Assembly (NCBI RefSeq): GCF_014529535.1
Contig: NW_023503787.1
Location: 26,953 to 90,952, forward strand
Reading direction: 5' to 3'
Length of the DNA stretch: 64,000 nt
DNA from: Bradysia coprophila
Taxonomy: Eukaryota; Arthropoda; Insecta; Diptera; Sciaridae
The translations under genes and the position numbers were made by a program. This document shows, piece by piece, positions 46,701 through 61,320 of this stretch; position 1 is the first letter of the stretch, and each line of letters opens with the position of its first letter. Under the pieces are notes generated by a model. That model was not told the DNA's origin. It saw nothing but the letters and a program-made list of their open reading frames with translations, and did not search any database.

Positions 46701-49700
46701 GGAAAATGTAAGCTTCTTACGGAATTTCTATTCAATGTTTTGTATTCGACTCAAGACTTTTTTTTTTTATTTAATACTTTTCCTTCACCAGTCATTTATT
46801 CATTCATTGAATTGGAATTTATATTCTTCAAATATGTCCTAGACTTTCTTTATGTTACAAACATGGTAGCATGTCATAGCTGTGATTAAGCCAGAAAAAT
46901 ATATTTCGGGTCGAATAATACGAGAATATCGTTAGAATCGAAACACATAATTAATTTCTGTTTTGATCTGTGTTTCCCAGCACTTTTATTGTAAGACACA
47001 CGGTAAGGCACCTGCCTATTTTTGTATAGTAGAAAATTTTGGTTAACGAATATCATATTTCATACATGTAGGTAATAATGATGCAATTACTTAGCCATGT
47101 GCTGGCAAGTTCTTATATCGCAAGTAAATTCAAAAGAACCGGAATTTTAGAAGAAAAACTTACTTTACCGCACCCCGAAGAACCATCTAACTCTTTTACA
47201 TATTTATAGAGTTAGGTGTGAAAGAGTAAACTCCAGAAACTCGGTTTTAGCATTGTAGAAAATAATGTTTAACTGTATATAAAGTAAACAACCGTTCTTA
47301 CGCCTAAAAGAAATTGTCAGGCAAATTTGCATCTTATCAATATTTATTGTTTTTACATAACGACTCGTTAGAACGTTATTTTCCCATACATAATTTATGA
47401 AGTCCCTTGTCAATTCAAAAACAAATCGACAATTCCGTCAGCCAAAAATATAAACTAGCCTCGCCGTTGACACAGTCTAGAAGTGTCATTGACGTTGATA
47501 CATAAATGTAATCGGGATTAATTTTTGTAGAAAAAAAACCGACGAAAACAATTTGCATGCTACCCTCTGAATTAGCGCTCATTTATAATTCAAGCGAAAT
47601 TAATTTAGGTTAGACAAGCAATTCGAATGAGCATAAATTTGTGAAAGTAGATGCACTAAACTTTACCAATTCGTTAACATTTGCAAACATGCTAACGGTC
47701 TGCGGGAAATGAAACGCATACACAATAAACAATGAAATTTAAAATATAATTGTGGCCCACAAATGGAGCATATAGCCGAAAATTGTCTTGGAATGCAAAA
47801 AATTTGCATAAAACAATGGATGGTAAGAACTTACGACTGCCGTTAGAAACGGAAACAATAGCAAATCAGAAGACATTTTCTTTGCGAAATTACAACATGT
47901 TACCCGGCACCCGAAAACAAATCACACGAGGACACATTTAATTGCAAAAAGAACCACCCTTTGGAGACAATAAATATTCGACTGTGTTATTTTGTATATA
48001 AAATGGTATAAAAGAATGGGTTCTATGGATGGTTTGTATTTTTGTATAGATTTATAGAGTTGGTGGATACATCGTACCATGCATAGTGTCGTGTCATATT
48101 TCGTACCATACAGTTTATACATTTAAAATTGAGCAAAAATATATATATATATGTAGGTAGCTAGTGATATATACATACATTGTGGGTGCATATCGTCGTG
48201 TTTGGTGATTGTAATTTCTGTAGACTTTTCCAATGTGGATATGTGCTGGTGAATGGTGATGTGCTGCTACCCCAAAGCTGAACGAAAAAAAAAAATTGTC
48301 ATGACAACATTTCCGTAAGACGCATGCTCCAAAATTTTGAAGCTATTTCCACATAGCGTAATGTTCAGTTGTAGTGGTTTTTGTGTGTGTCACTGTGCAT
48401 CCCCATTGGAAGTGTAGCGATAACTTTTCAGAGAAATTTTTCGCAAAGTCTCATTCAATACAGTTCACAAGAGCGACTCGGGTTGAGTGGTCGGTAGTTG
48501 ATAATAGCTGTGAGGACTGAAAACTTTACCAATATTAAAATAGACAATGCAGTATAAATGCCACTTTAATAAGGACTTTATACTTGTTCAACTAATATAT
48601 TGAAATCTCTTTGACTTTTTTTCTGTTTAAAAAAAAGGAAGAAGAAAATCTTTTTTGTGGCTATATCACTGGCTCATTATAAGAATCGTTTGTTGTGTCT
48701 TATCTCTTTGTTCTTTTGTTTGAAAATTATTGGAATAAACAAAGTTTTTTTTTGGAGAAGAAGATTTTGTATTATTTATGCTTGACAGTATAAGTTATGT
48801 TATTTTATGTTTCATTTGAATTGAATTTGAAGATAAAACATTTCTTTGGGAAAAAAATATTTTTTTAAAACAATAAAAATTGTTTGTGAATTTTAAATTT
48901 GTTAGCGAACAATTCTAGATGTACTTTAGACTTCAAAATTTTGTGTAAAATTTAATTTAAAAAAAAAATGTGAAAAACGGTGATATTGAAGTACCATAAT
49001 GCAGATGATGGTATGTATACTTTAAAGAATAATTTTATTTTCCTATACCTCTAATTATGTTGAAATTGAAAATTAAATAAAGAAAAGCAAACGGTTACCA
49101 TGTAGTTCCATTGGAATCACATAGATATATGAAAAAGCCCTAAAACTTTTATTAAATCGATTCCTCACTCCCCCCTATCACACACTCTAATTCTTTTCAA
49201 AAACAAATCATCTAAATTATGCATATAGCCAAACTTAAATTCAAAACTATAACACACATATTTGTTAGGCACACTCATTTTCCTACACCTCATAAATTTC
49301 CCACCTTCATTAACATTTAACGGCAATCAGCTATACCATTTACCTTTTGGCTCTTTTATATTAATTATAATACACACGAATTTTGCGGTTGATTTAGTAT
49401 GGTTTATGTGCATATATAAATAGTATACCGTTGGTGGTATCCCATACTCTCGAGAATTCGGTGCGGTTTTATTGTATAGATGTATATAATGTTAAATACC
49501 TGACACAGTGCCACGGGTGTACCACTTTACCATAAAAATTGTCGTAAAATACCATCGATGTTAGGCAATTGCCGAAGACAATTAAAAGTTACTATAACAG
49601 AAAATCGTTGTTGCCGAAAACTATAACATTCAGAAAATTAAAAAACGATTCGATGTTTTTGAACGACATTCCACAGGGCTGGTACAAAAATCAAAAATGT

Positions 49701-52700
49701 TCTAAGCAGCGACAATAAAAATTGTTCTAAGTTACACCCCTGCGCCTTGTAAATTTTAATTTTTGAATTTGAACGATTAATTTGTTATTTTTGAAACGAT
49801 GATGGGATGTGGGATATTAATTGTTCACGGTGACGATAATTATGATGTTTTATTACATTTCGGTGGAAGTTTGTTTAATTTTTGATTATTGGCATTTTCG
49901 ATGGCCGAGCTGTAAATATGGTTAAATTACCAGTGGTAATTTGTAACGAAAAAACGTACTATCAGTTTGATGAACTAATGTAGAAAATTCGGGGGTCGAT
50001 ATCGCATTAAATTTTAAATTTAAAGCGAGTACGTGGTGTAAGGTTTTCGTTTATTAAAATTGACGTTAAATATTTCAGTTGTCTATTTAAATAATTAATT
50101 TTATTTATTTAGTTACATCGGGTCGATATTAAAAAAAAGAAGGTATTAAACACATTAACAGACACACGCCACCGATAATAACAGCTGCGGAAAATCGTGT
50201 CGAAATCGTAACTTAGATAAACTGATCTGCGATAAAAATAATGAATCGATGAAGTGCTCGTTGTCAGAAAGAACGATCCGATTCCACGTTCGGCTATTAG
50301 GAATCTATTTCTATATCCATGTTAGGAATTTTTAGTCTAGAAAATACCACTTTGAATATTTTTCGATCTTATGACTCGACTGCTTTTGTCTATGAGTCTG
50401 AGAGTGTTTGACATTATTCAGGCTATTTAGAAATTACAGGAACTAAAACATCATTTCATCTCTTAAGTCACACTGACACCTTTAAAAGGCTGGAGAACAC
50501 TTCCAACAATGCTTTTTGTCACTTGAGTAAAAAAATAAATTTTTTGGACACATGTGAGTACTTGCCTTCGGCTTAGGCTTTATCCTCCACACAAATTCAT
50601 TATCATAGTTGTACAAATAACTTCAAAATGCGAAAAGTAGCTAAAAAGATCCCCGTTTTCATTCTTTTCGTAAGCCACGAAAAATTGAATTAAAATAATG
50701 TTTTGCAAAGATCATAATGTCGTTTCAAAGTTTATTGGAAATTTTTTATTTCAACTGGCTCGATTAGAATTACGTTTTATACTTTCAGTAATAATATATC
50801 GCCAGTAAATACGTTAATATGGATTTCTGATTTTTTTTCTCCCCCCGATTCGTTTTATGCCTTCTAATTCCAGTTTATGTTTTCTTAAGCATCCATAAAA
50901 ATTTTTTGATATCAGAATAAATTCTTCGAGTTTATTTTCGTTATCACATTATTCAATTTTAGGGTGTGTCTGATAAAAGCAAAAATACTTTCACTTTACT
51001 TTACATTGCTTCGTGAAAATATTGGAATTTGTATTTTGTACACCGTGAAAAAAAAAATTATAATTTCATAACGAATGATTGGTTAATTGTATGTATTATG
51101 GAAGAAAAGTTTTAGTTTGTGTAAGGTAACTTTTGAACAAGATTTCAAACAGAAATTTTGTAGAACATATAATCTGATCCTGATTTATCCGGTCAAAAAT
51201 AATAATAAATTGAATCCCTTACTACGGCTGTATCATCCGTTACAAACAGCTAAAAAAATAGATTATGATCACTGTATAAGATGTTCTAAAATCTACTTTC
51301 TATCAATCTATTGAACTTTGAAAATAGTTGGATCAAAAGAAGTAACAGATTCGTTAATATGCATGACGTATGTGAAGTGAAATAATGCAATTTAACAAAG
51401 AACATCAAACGATCTCAATTCGAGTTCCCTCTCGGTGCAAAACTAAACGATTCTCCTCTAATTATTGCACCCTTGTTTCACAAACATTTTTACAAACCAT
51501 TCGTACAATCATTCAACGTAGAAATACAGTAAACCTCCAACATTTACATCTGCAATTAGCAATAGCAGGTGAAATTTGGTGGAGATGGATATATATTTTA
51601 ACTGGAATCTGAAGTGTCGAGAATTGGCGTTTGTTACGATTATCTTTAGCTTAACCAATTAACTGATGTGCAATGCCAATTACAGGCAGGGAATTGCAGG
51701 GAATTGTAACATCTTTAAATATGGCTTTCAATTACATATTTCAAGTGGCAATTACCAATAGTCGCCGCAAGCCATTTTTGCCTAAATGTTCTTATTTGCA
51801 GATGTAAATCCGCTTATAGGGAAGTGATAGTTCAACACTATTGAATTCATTTTCAAACCTAGAACTATATTGCAAGCCTGTAACTAAAACATTGCCTTCT
51901 TAAATTTCAATTCTAAAATCAATTTTTTTTTACTTAAATCAAAGTTGTCTCAACATCACCAGCCATCCGTCCTACTTTTTCCTTGAAGTTGATTTTATTT
52001 TAAAATATGACAATATGCAAATTTTAATCTGCATACAAAACCCGAGATTCAACAAGAACGTATTCTTCAATTCCCTGCAGGTGTTCGTAAATCCTTATTT
52101 TTAAAATGTCATCATTATACGAAATTTTCTTAAAAATAATTTATTAGATAAAAAGAGGCCATAACGTTATTTAGGTCACCAGAAAATACAGCAGGCAAAC
52201 CACTATGTGCCTGGAAAGGTTTAAATAAATGCATAGCTTTTCTGATTATGTCTTATATCAGCGACAGTGGTGAATTACTTACACAGCACCGAATCTGCTG
52301 CTTCTGCTTCAGATTTACTGAGAACCATTATGAGTCACTGTAAATCGAGCATGTTGTTAGAGCTAGTAATTCTAAGGTCAGTCTCTTAAAAGTTATTTCT
52401 GACGGTAAATCCGTCAAAAAATTTAAGCGAAAACTTGTTTTCCTCTGCCAGCAACGTTCTGTGAATGCTTCTATATCTACGCTCTACCAGTAGACATGTT
52501 TCGCAGCAGTATTTGCCCAAAAATTCGATGACCCTATTCTAATAGTATATTGGATGCGACGGAAGCAATTCATTACTTGAGGTAACCATTTTGTGATAAA
52601 AGTAAACTCACAAGTGTGTTTTGACAACAAGTTTCGGTAACTGTCTTTCCGATAAAGTAGAGCTTGTATATCCGAGTCGAAGGCGAGGTATGCAAATATA

Positions 52701-55700
52701 GTTGTCGAAAAACGGTTACCGAAGCAAGCTGCTCAAAAATGCACAAGGGAATCTGGGAGTATCATAAAACTGAATGAGTTAAGAATCGATAATTATCGCA
52801 GGAAGCAAATTGCTATGTTCAACTTCCGCTCTACGTGCACTTTGCGATAGAGCAAGCGAACCTTAAGGCCCTCAATTTATAATAATAAATGATAATAATA
52901 TATAAAACTCGAAACCGGTATCTGAATTCTCGATGTAGTAAACTAGGTTCTCGACGTCGTCTCCAACCGTTTACTCCATCTAGGACCGAGATGTCGTTTT
53001 CCAGTTCTAGTAGCTAATATCTAATACAGGCGATGGTACTCCACCTCGATCCTGAATACCATTTAATAGAGTAGAAGTTGTTGAGGCTCGTTCAATCTGT
53101 ACTGGGTCATAAGAGTTTTTGGAAGTGATTTTTTATCGTTTTAGAGTTATTAGCCAAAAATTGTTTCACGACATGGCGAAATTTGATCCACGTATAAGGT
53201 TTTTGCCCGTACAGGGTTTATGACATTTTAATCGAGACGTCGTAAAGCAGTTTTCAATTTAAGAATAATATTCTAAATCGCTAAACAAGTACTTCCCACA
53301 AGTCTTATTGAGTAAAAAATGAGAAGTAGAAACTAAACTCGATGAGAAGTCAGATTTTCCGCATCTTTCAATCTAATCAAAAAATGTATATAAACAACAA
53401 ATGTGGCTCGTTTATCCGCTGCTTGCAATATTATATTCGAAGTTGATTCTTGCGTAGTGTTCTGTTGTCAGTAAACTCAAAATAGATTTCGAAGACTGTT
53501 TCTAGTTTCTCGATTATATTAAAAAGTTTTCTGCCTGTCCTAAACATTCAAGTAACTCGTCGAACGGTTAGACATATTAAGTGCATGCTTTCAATATAAA
53601 TAGTTTTTTTTTTATATTAATTTTTAAATTCATAACATTTCCCGAACAATTTCTTAGTTCTATTTGCAAAGTTCCATGTTTTAAAACTCCGTAGAAGAAT
53701 CATTTCCCTTCGCCTCCTTCAAATCCATCTATTCCACATATATTTTTTTCCATATAAAAAAAATAAAATTCTTTAAAGAAGATAAAGTTAATACTTTTAT
53801 TGACACAAGTGGATCGATTGAGAATTTAAAATATAAAAATTTGTAAGGAAAAGGACTGGGTACACATCTCCTCGCATGTTTTATAGTTAGTTAACTTTGT
53901 TGGTGGAAGTACTTTTATAAAGTCTTTTCTGTTAGTCTCTTCGTATAAACGGAATTCAAGTAAATACACTTCACTTATGGGTGGGATGTATGGAGGATTT
54001 TATTTTATTTTATTTTTTTGTTGAATGGGAAACTTTGAGCGGAAATGCACATCATATTTTATGTTTTATATAAAGATCGTGTTTTGGTAAACTTTAAAAT
54101 GAGCTATTTATTAGGTGATATTATACTTACGCTATACACTGGAAAAATTCAGTTTTTTCTTCTTCAAACATTTGAAATTGGTTTCAGCTTTTACAATAAA
54201 TTTAACTCTAAAAGGTGCTTTCATCTGTGTTCTGTTTGCAGAGACGACGTCTTCAATATGTCTATTTTATCGCTGATCTACGTGTGAACTAGTAAACTAA
54301 AATCGCAAATCCCATTGACTTGAAAATTAATCGTCAATCGGGGACCAATCTATCAGATGCGATTGTTTGTCATGTCGAATCGAGTTGTCGAAAAAAGTTT
54401 GTATAGAAGTCTGTTGACGTTATAACGTTCTCATGGTGAGAACTAGACGGATTCGATGAACCATCCCAAGCGCAATCTTATGACTAATGTTCGCACTTAC
54501 ACTCAAAATTTATTATAATTGGTTTATACACACTTCAAATGTCTTAATGTCGTTTTGAGACGGTAATGAACATCTAAAATTCACTGCTCAGCTTACCTGT
54601 CAATTAGGCATTAACTTACGCTTTCTGTTACAACATGACACGAAAATGCTCGCTAAAATAAGTTCGATCACCTCAACAGTCTTTTTTGGATGTTCTTCGC
54701 ATCTTACGAAAATATTTTATAACTCTCTCCTAAAACACATTTGGAACGAATATCATATGTACGATGTACTATATATTCGTTCCAAAAAATATATACTTAA
54801 ACCAATAACACACATTTTTCCTTCGTTACCCCCCAGATGTATGACATATTGCGTGACACCCAACAACATTCGATTCTTCACATAATAAACTTGAAAATTT
54901 AATTTAAAAATTTATACCGAAAAATAGGGAAGTTCTTACAGGCAACATCATTCAGTTGTGTATAAATACTTGAACAACAATGTACAGAAAAAATACATGA
55001 TAGCAACACACAATGTGTATAAAATAACAGTTGGATGTGGATATATACATACGGATATATCAGGTATACACACATTTTCCATAACATCATTTGAAACTTT
55101 GGGGCTGTAAATTAATAAATACCTGTTACAAAATCGATATTAACCAATTTATTGTTTTATTAAAAGAAGAAAACTAGGCAAGAAATGTCGAACAGAAACG
55201 AAAAAGACGATGACGATATAAATCACCCTACGTAGGGTATGTTATTAAGCAAAACATGGTACACTTTGACGGAGAGTTAATTAATATTGCATGAAAGTAT
55301 CCACTTCAATTAATATTTTTGGTAATTGTCTGTTGTATTATTATTATTATTATTATTATTACAAGGCAAAGTTAATTGAGCGCCGCATCATGATCATGCA
55401 ACAACTAAACGCAACATAAACTCAACTTCAGATGCTTTTAGATTATGCTAGCTGACCACTAGCGTAACTATAATACTGATACGATAAACATCAAAACAGA
55501 AAACCACTTAAAACTCTAATTACGTAAATTCAGCTTGAGGAAATAATATTAATTTTAAGCAAACAATCTACAAAATCTAACGGGGTAGTATTTAGGAATT
55601 TGTTTAAATATTTACGTACGCAACTAATTATAGCTGTCGACCAAAGTCATTATTTATACAATAAAACTTATAATTTGTTGATTTTTGAATGGGCTATTAT

Positions 55701-56889
55701 GCTTTCGTATTTTATATATAGTTAGTTATCATCAATATAATGAAACTTTTATGCGAAGGATGCAAATCATTTGTAATGAGAACCCATTTCATTTTCATAT
55801 TAATTTTGTGGAATGCTTTCGTACATAGCATTACTGTATTTTTAAACAGGGAGTGGTCGAAGCCTCTGCACCGAAAGAAGTCAAGACACTCAACGTATTT
55901 TGTAGTGATTCGCCGAACATCAACAGCCTCTCTCACACTTTGTTTTTTTAGTAAACAATCATAAAGTGTTTCGTTACAAAATCGATCACATTTAATAACA
56001 AATACACAATGCGCAGTAAAAAACATACGCCATAATAAATGCAGTCTCAATTCGTTATACTTATATATTTTTCAAATTGCATAACAATTACTTTTTAATT
56101 AAAATTTTTGATTGGAAAATTCGATTTGCTATCGTTCTCCAATCCAGTTCGTTTGCTTCTATTTTTCGTTGAAAAAAAAAATATAAAAAAGCGGTTGTGT
56201 TGATTCAGTCAGCAGTATCTATTTAAATAGTTGTTGTTACATAAGTACATATTTTTCCTATATACATAACATGTATGCAATGTTTATACGTGCTTTGTAC
56301 GGGTATACGATAGCTTTTTGCAGAACACAAAGCAATGCAAAAACGGAGCTAGAAAGCCAATTTTCGTACATCGTTTGTTTTATTTCAACTTGTAATTATT
56401 TTGTTTTTGATACAACCCATATCGATATTCGCTTTCTGAGAAGTTTATTGTTTTTGAAGTCAAGTTTCATGTTTATGACGCTAGTAAATGTTTCCATAAT
56501 CAAACAATCACCGTCAGTTCAGTTCTGGTTTGATGATTTCGGTTCGGAAATCGATAGTGAGTGTTACAAATTCCAATTTTATTGGAAAAGTTGTAAAACT
56601 TTCAGGTAACATTATGAGATATTAGCCTCTTAGAAACGACAATCGTATATAGGTACCGTAACAAAATCATTGAGAACACTAACAAAAGCTCATTGGTTCA
56701 TTCTTGTCGTTACTTTCGATAGCATATGATATCTGTTTCTGATTCCCTTCTGAATTCTGTCAACCAGAAAAATCGTGTAAATGGAACTTTCCATGATCCT
56801 TAAACAGAATTCAAGGAGAAGGTAGTAGTGACGAAATGTCTGTGCAAGAAACACTAAAACTAGTATCCTAAATTATAGCCACGTATCTA
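43720..56889. other. 13-kb stretch with no supportable gene
   Basis: AT-rich DNA with only short random frames. Items seen: GACAGATGCAATCTATACG twice near 45934-45970, an (AT)n tract near 48140, AATTGCAGGGAATTG repeats near 51690, an inverted pair TTTCGGTAAC/GTTACCGAA near 52635 and 52720, and an (ATT)n tract at about 55337-55361. It may be intergenic, an intron of a gene reaching beyond the window, or regulatory DNA. Confidence 0.5.
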
Positions 56890-56897
56890 TTATTGAT

Positions 56898-57054
56898 CAG
56901 AGGCGCCGACTTTGAATTCGTTCATGGGGGGCTCATGGGGGGCAAAGAGCACAAAATGATAAAAAAATTGTGAAAAACCCTAGGAATTTAAAGAAGTTTT
57001 GCATTGTCATGGGGGGCAATCGCCCCCCTCGCCCCCCTATACTCGGCGCCACTG
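56898..57054. mobile_element. hAT-type MITE, 157 bp, TTATTGAT target duplication
   Basis: Ends CAGAGGCGCCGACTTTG (left) and CAGTGGCGCCGAGTATA (right, complement). The exact 8-bp TTATTGAT flanks it (56890-56897 and 57055-57062). The interior contains GGGGGGC runs followed by GCCCCCC runs, much GC-richer than its surroundings. Confidence 0.85.
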
Positions 57055-57062
57055 TTATTGAT

Positions 57063-60000
57063 CTAGAAAGACTGCTTAGAGGTAGCAGAGGAACGTTTGG
57101 AAAGAGTGTTTTACAATTTTTCGACCATTTAAAACTTAACAATCTAAATCTAAATTCAAGTTATTGTTAGCAATTCTAATATCTTTATGGACTGATCGAT
57201 ATGCAATGCTGTGTATATAAGCAACCTACCTTAAGTGGGCATCATGTTTATTGTTTCAATAAATATTCTTCTTCTTTCATGCATTACTTTCCATATCTCA
57301 GGCTCCTGAACATGGATCATCAAGTACATGAATGTAGACTTCCAATTACACCTCATTTATGAAAAATGTATTGGCTTCAAATTTGATGAATTTTTGGTGG
57401 AACCCTAATACCGAAACCTTTTTAACTCCTTCAAGAAAAAATTCGGTAATGAGCCATACTTTCCAAAACAGAATAAATTTTCAAAAAATATTGTATTTTC
57501 CGGGAAACCTTTTCGTTTTACAACTTTCCATGGCAAACAACAAAGAAAATCTTAAAGAACTCAAAAGTGCACGGAGTCATTCTTTCGACACAAGGACCTT
57601 CTTCTAAAGTTAACTGCATATCTCATATACGTGTCTCACCTTCTTTGAACTCTCTAAAAGGTATAAATATTTATTCCTAAAACACAGCACAGCTTTTTCC
57701 CTTTATAAGTAGGTCTTCTGACCCTACTCATATTCAGTGCAAGTGTCGACCAAATCCGTGGACGGTAAAGTTGCTGTTAAGTTTTATTCGTCACATCCTT
57801 TACAGATACGGAAACTTGTTAAATTTCTGAAACTAACCATCAACACTTTTTTTAATGGTAAAAGATAAGGAATAAAAATGATTGCCATAACCTTTTTCTT
57901 GACGGGAAGAGTTATTCCATTGGAAATTAGATTTAGAATTGTGTCACATAAGACATGTAAAACATTAATCCGATAAAAAGACATAAACCGAGAATCACCT
58001 GAACATATCGTAGCATAAACTAAATCGTTTTGGGATGTAATGTAGATGTACACTAGTAGATATAATATTATACGCTGGCTGCTGTGCACCGGGCGCTCGG
58101 TCTTCACTATGCAAATTGGCTATGTACAGTATAGTTCTTACTAATGGTGTGTATAACAAAATAGCATTCTTGGGTGCACCACCTCGCCGTTTGGATCGTA
58201 GATTCTAATTATATGAGACTTGCTTCATTTTTTGCTATAAGTACTGATAGCGAAGGTGGCAGAAATTCAATCTTACTTTATACCAGAGAAAGAAGATCAG
58301 ATAAGAACTAATATTCAAAGTTTAGAATATACAAACCGCTTATCAGTTACCTCGGTAATCGTTCTCAAACGAGATGGTTCCTAACTCCAATTGCTCGCGG
58401 TAAAATATATTGACGAATGAATTGTTATTGTTTGGAGTAGAAAGAGCTGGATCAATATTATATTGGGAATCACTTGTTAGACAAGTGACTTGTTTATTTC
58501 GTTGTCGTTTGCAGTAGAGTCAATATGTGTGCAGGGAAGTTATAAGAAATGGAATGCCGGAGTGCGGAGACAATAACAGAAACGGCTATAAAAGGAACAA
58601 CTTGAATAGAATACGTAGGTGAGTCTTTTTTAAGTTTGAAACAACCATTGACCCGTAGATGAGTCTTTTTTCGATTGTTCGAAACATTTTTAAATGATTT
58701 TTTGAATGGCCAGGGAAGTTATATAACAGTTTTATCATAAAAGAGTATCTGACACTTTGTCAAACATGACGCAGGCATTACTTTCACATCAACAATTTGC
58801 TTCTCTAAGAAAAAAGGTCGACGAAAGACTTCAAAGCCAGGTTATAAGTTTAAGTCATCCGAACCAAGTTTTTCTTGCTTTTCTTTTTTCTTTATAAATT
58901 CATGTTATATATAAGAACAACATAAGCAACTTGTTCATTATTTTCTGCACATAAAAAAGTCTGTTTACAGTACGTTAAGAGAATCTCAAATTGGAAGAAA
59001 ACTGTCTTTTCCGGTTTATAATTAAAAAAAACAATGTAAGCGAAGTTCCTTTTTCACATTGGATAAGGGAAAAAGGAAAGAAAAGACAGTTTGTTGGAAA
59101 AAAGTATTAGTACACGGAGTAACTTGTGTTATCTAAGTTGAATATCAAATACGAATTTTAAGCATTGGTCCGAAAGTTTTTAAATTAAAAAAGCAAAGTT
59201 ACTTATTGAAATGAGTTAGGGATTTTTCTTTTTCGTTACTTTTCGGTTGTAGTTACATTTTCAATTACAATATCAACGATCATATAATGTACAATGTGTG
59301 AACAACGTAAAAGTTCAAAAGTGATAGAAAATTGTCTGTTGTGTATTTCGTTGCGCAATGGGACATGTTTCAGGATAATGATGAAAAAGATAAATTGTTA
59401 AACTTTTAAATGAAATGGAGGTTAGAAATTGAATAGGTTAGTCGTGCTTTATCTTTAACTAGTGATAAGTGATAAACGGTTTCAAAGATAAATTCTTATC
59501 GATAGTTGATGTCTGATTGAAAAGTGGTATGATGTTCTACGAAGTTAAATTTAGACTTTTTTCCAACAACGACATCATTGTGAATATTAAGTTCTACGAG
59601 ATCTTGCAAAATTTTAAGTTTCGACTTCTGTTTTTCAAATAATTGAACAAATATTTTTTATATTAAGATTGTTCAAGAAGGTCATACAATTTTGTGCACA
59701 ACATTCACTTCGAGGTCAATACAAAGAGGAGTGGGTTGACGAAATTGCATCGAATCAGAAAAACGTTTCTAAGATAGTTTTACTGGGTGTGAAGTTTCAT
59801 CATATAAATTTGCACCACCGACTCAGTTTGCTTGACTTAAAATACCTTCAGTAACTCATCACATGATGACAATGTAATTTGATCTATAAATTAATTTTAA
59901 TAAATTGTAAGCATCAACGAAATGCTACACTGTTGTTGAATATGAAAAGAACGAACAAATCTACAATTCATCCAAATTGAAATAATTTTAATTTTTGTTT

Positions 60001-60651
60001 TGTAATTTGTAATAGTTACACCATTACTGTTATTATACGTGAGCATTTTCTTTCCTGAATATCCGTTGATTGCTTCATGTCGTGTTTCACCATATCACTT
60101 ATACAATTATTGTTCATAATATCGTAAATAAATTTTCCTCCAACATTAAATTAATAATCGTGAAAATAACTACTACTTGATTACATTAACAGCATGCATT
60201 ATATATAAAATACTTTAATATTTATATGCACATAATGTGGAATTATGTTTAAAGGAGAGCTATAATATAGCTGTAATATAGAGACTTTTTCCCTTTTGTT
60301 TAACTTTAACTAGTAACTCCAACTAAAGAATGAAGGATATGCATTGTATAATGTTGTGTGTTATATTCTCATATCCATTGTGTATTTTATATATTCTAAA
60401 ACTTAAATTCATAAGTATAAAGTTTACACATTACACTTGCTTAAAGTTTAATTAGAAATGCAAACTAATATTGAAAAGCTTTCGTGAAACATTTGAAGTG
60501 GCGTTTATATGAAGTTGCGTTATTAAATTGTTTGCCGATACGAAATTAAAATGCATTTATCATTTTCACAGTCTTTCTGAAAGCCTTATCTGCAGAACAT
60601 ACATTACTACAGAGAGAGAAACGTGAAACTCGACATGTTTTTTGATTTGAT
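57063..60651. other. Intergenic or intronic, no gene seen
   Basis: Short random frames only. GTGAGTCTTTTTTAAGTTTG-like and GATGAGTCTTTTTTCGATTG words repeat near 58620-58680. Nothing else to report. Confidence 0.45.
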
Positions 60652-61320
60652 ATCGCCTAAAACCACTGACAGTGGAGGTGTGACGCAAGTCCTGTTATCC
60701 ACTTACAAAAGAACTGATATATCGGTGTAGGTGAAGCTTACATATTCGACACGCAAAAAGATATGCGTCACAAATGGCAGCTGATGAGGAAAGTACGCGA
60801 AAGTTTTATCAACAAAAATCACACCAGAACAATTTTAGGAAGAAAATTATAAAAAAAAATTGCGTCAAAAAGTGGCAGATGATTCGGCTTTCTTCCGTTT
60901 GAATTCCATTCTTTAAAGCAATGTATATCACAATTATAAAAATTTTCCTTGCTCCAACATCTGCCACTTGTGACGCAATTTTTTTTTGTTATAATTTTCT
61001 TCCTATAATTTTTCTGGTAAGATTTTTGTTGATAAAAATTTGACGAAAATAAAAAATTTGACGAAAATCGAAAATTTGACCAAAATCGAAAATTTTGAGG
61101 CACTCAAAACGCTCATAGCTCAAACGGAAGAAAGCTGAATCATCTGCCACTTGTGATTTTGTTGATAAAACTTTCGCGTACTTTCCTCATCAGCTGCCAT
61201 TTGTGACGCATATCTTTTTGCGTGTCGAATCTGTAAGCGTCACCTACATCGATGTCAGTTCTTTTGTAAGTGGATAACAGGACTTGCGTCACACCTCCAC
61301 TGTAAGTGGCTTTGGGCGAT
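60652..61320. mobile_element. Nested palindromic element, 669 bp
   Basis: The outer arms start ATCGCCTAAAACCACTGACA (left) and ATCGCCCAAAGCCACTTACA (right, complement) and stay about 90 percent alike for roughly 185 bp through GTGGAGGTGTGACGCAAGTC and GTGACGCATATCTTTTTGCG. Inside is a second inverted pair around AAAAAATTGCGTCA/TGACGCAATTTTTT and GGCAGATGATTC. No coding sequence; I could not fix a target duplication. Best read as a foldback transposon or two nested MITEs. Confidence 0.75.
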
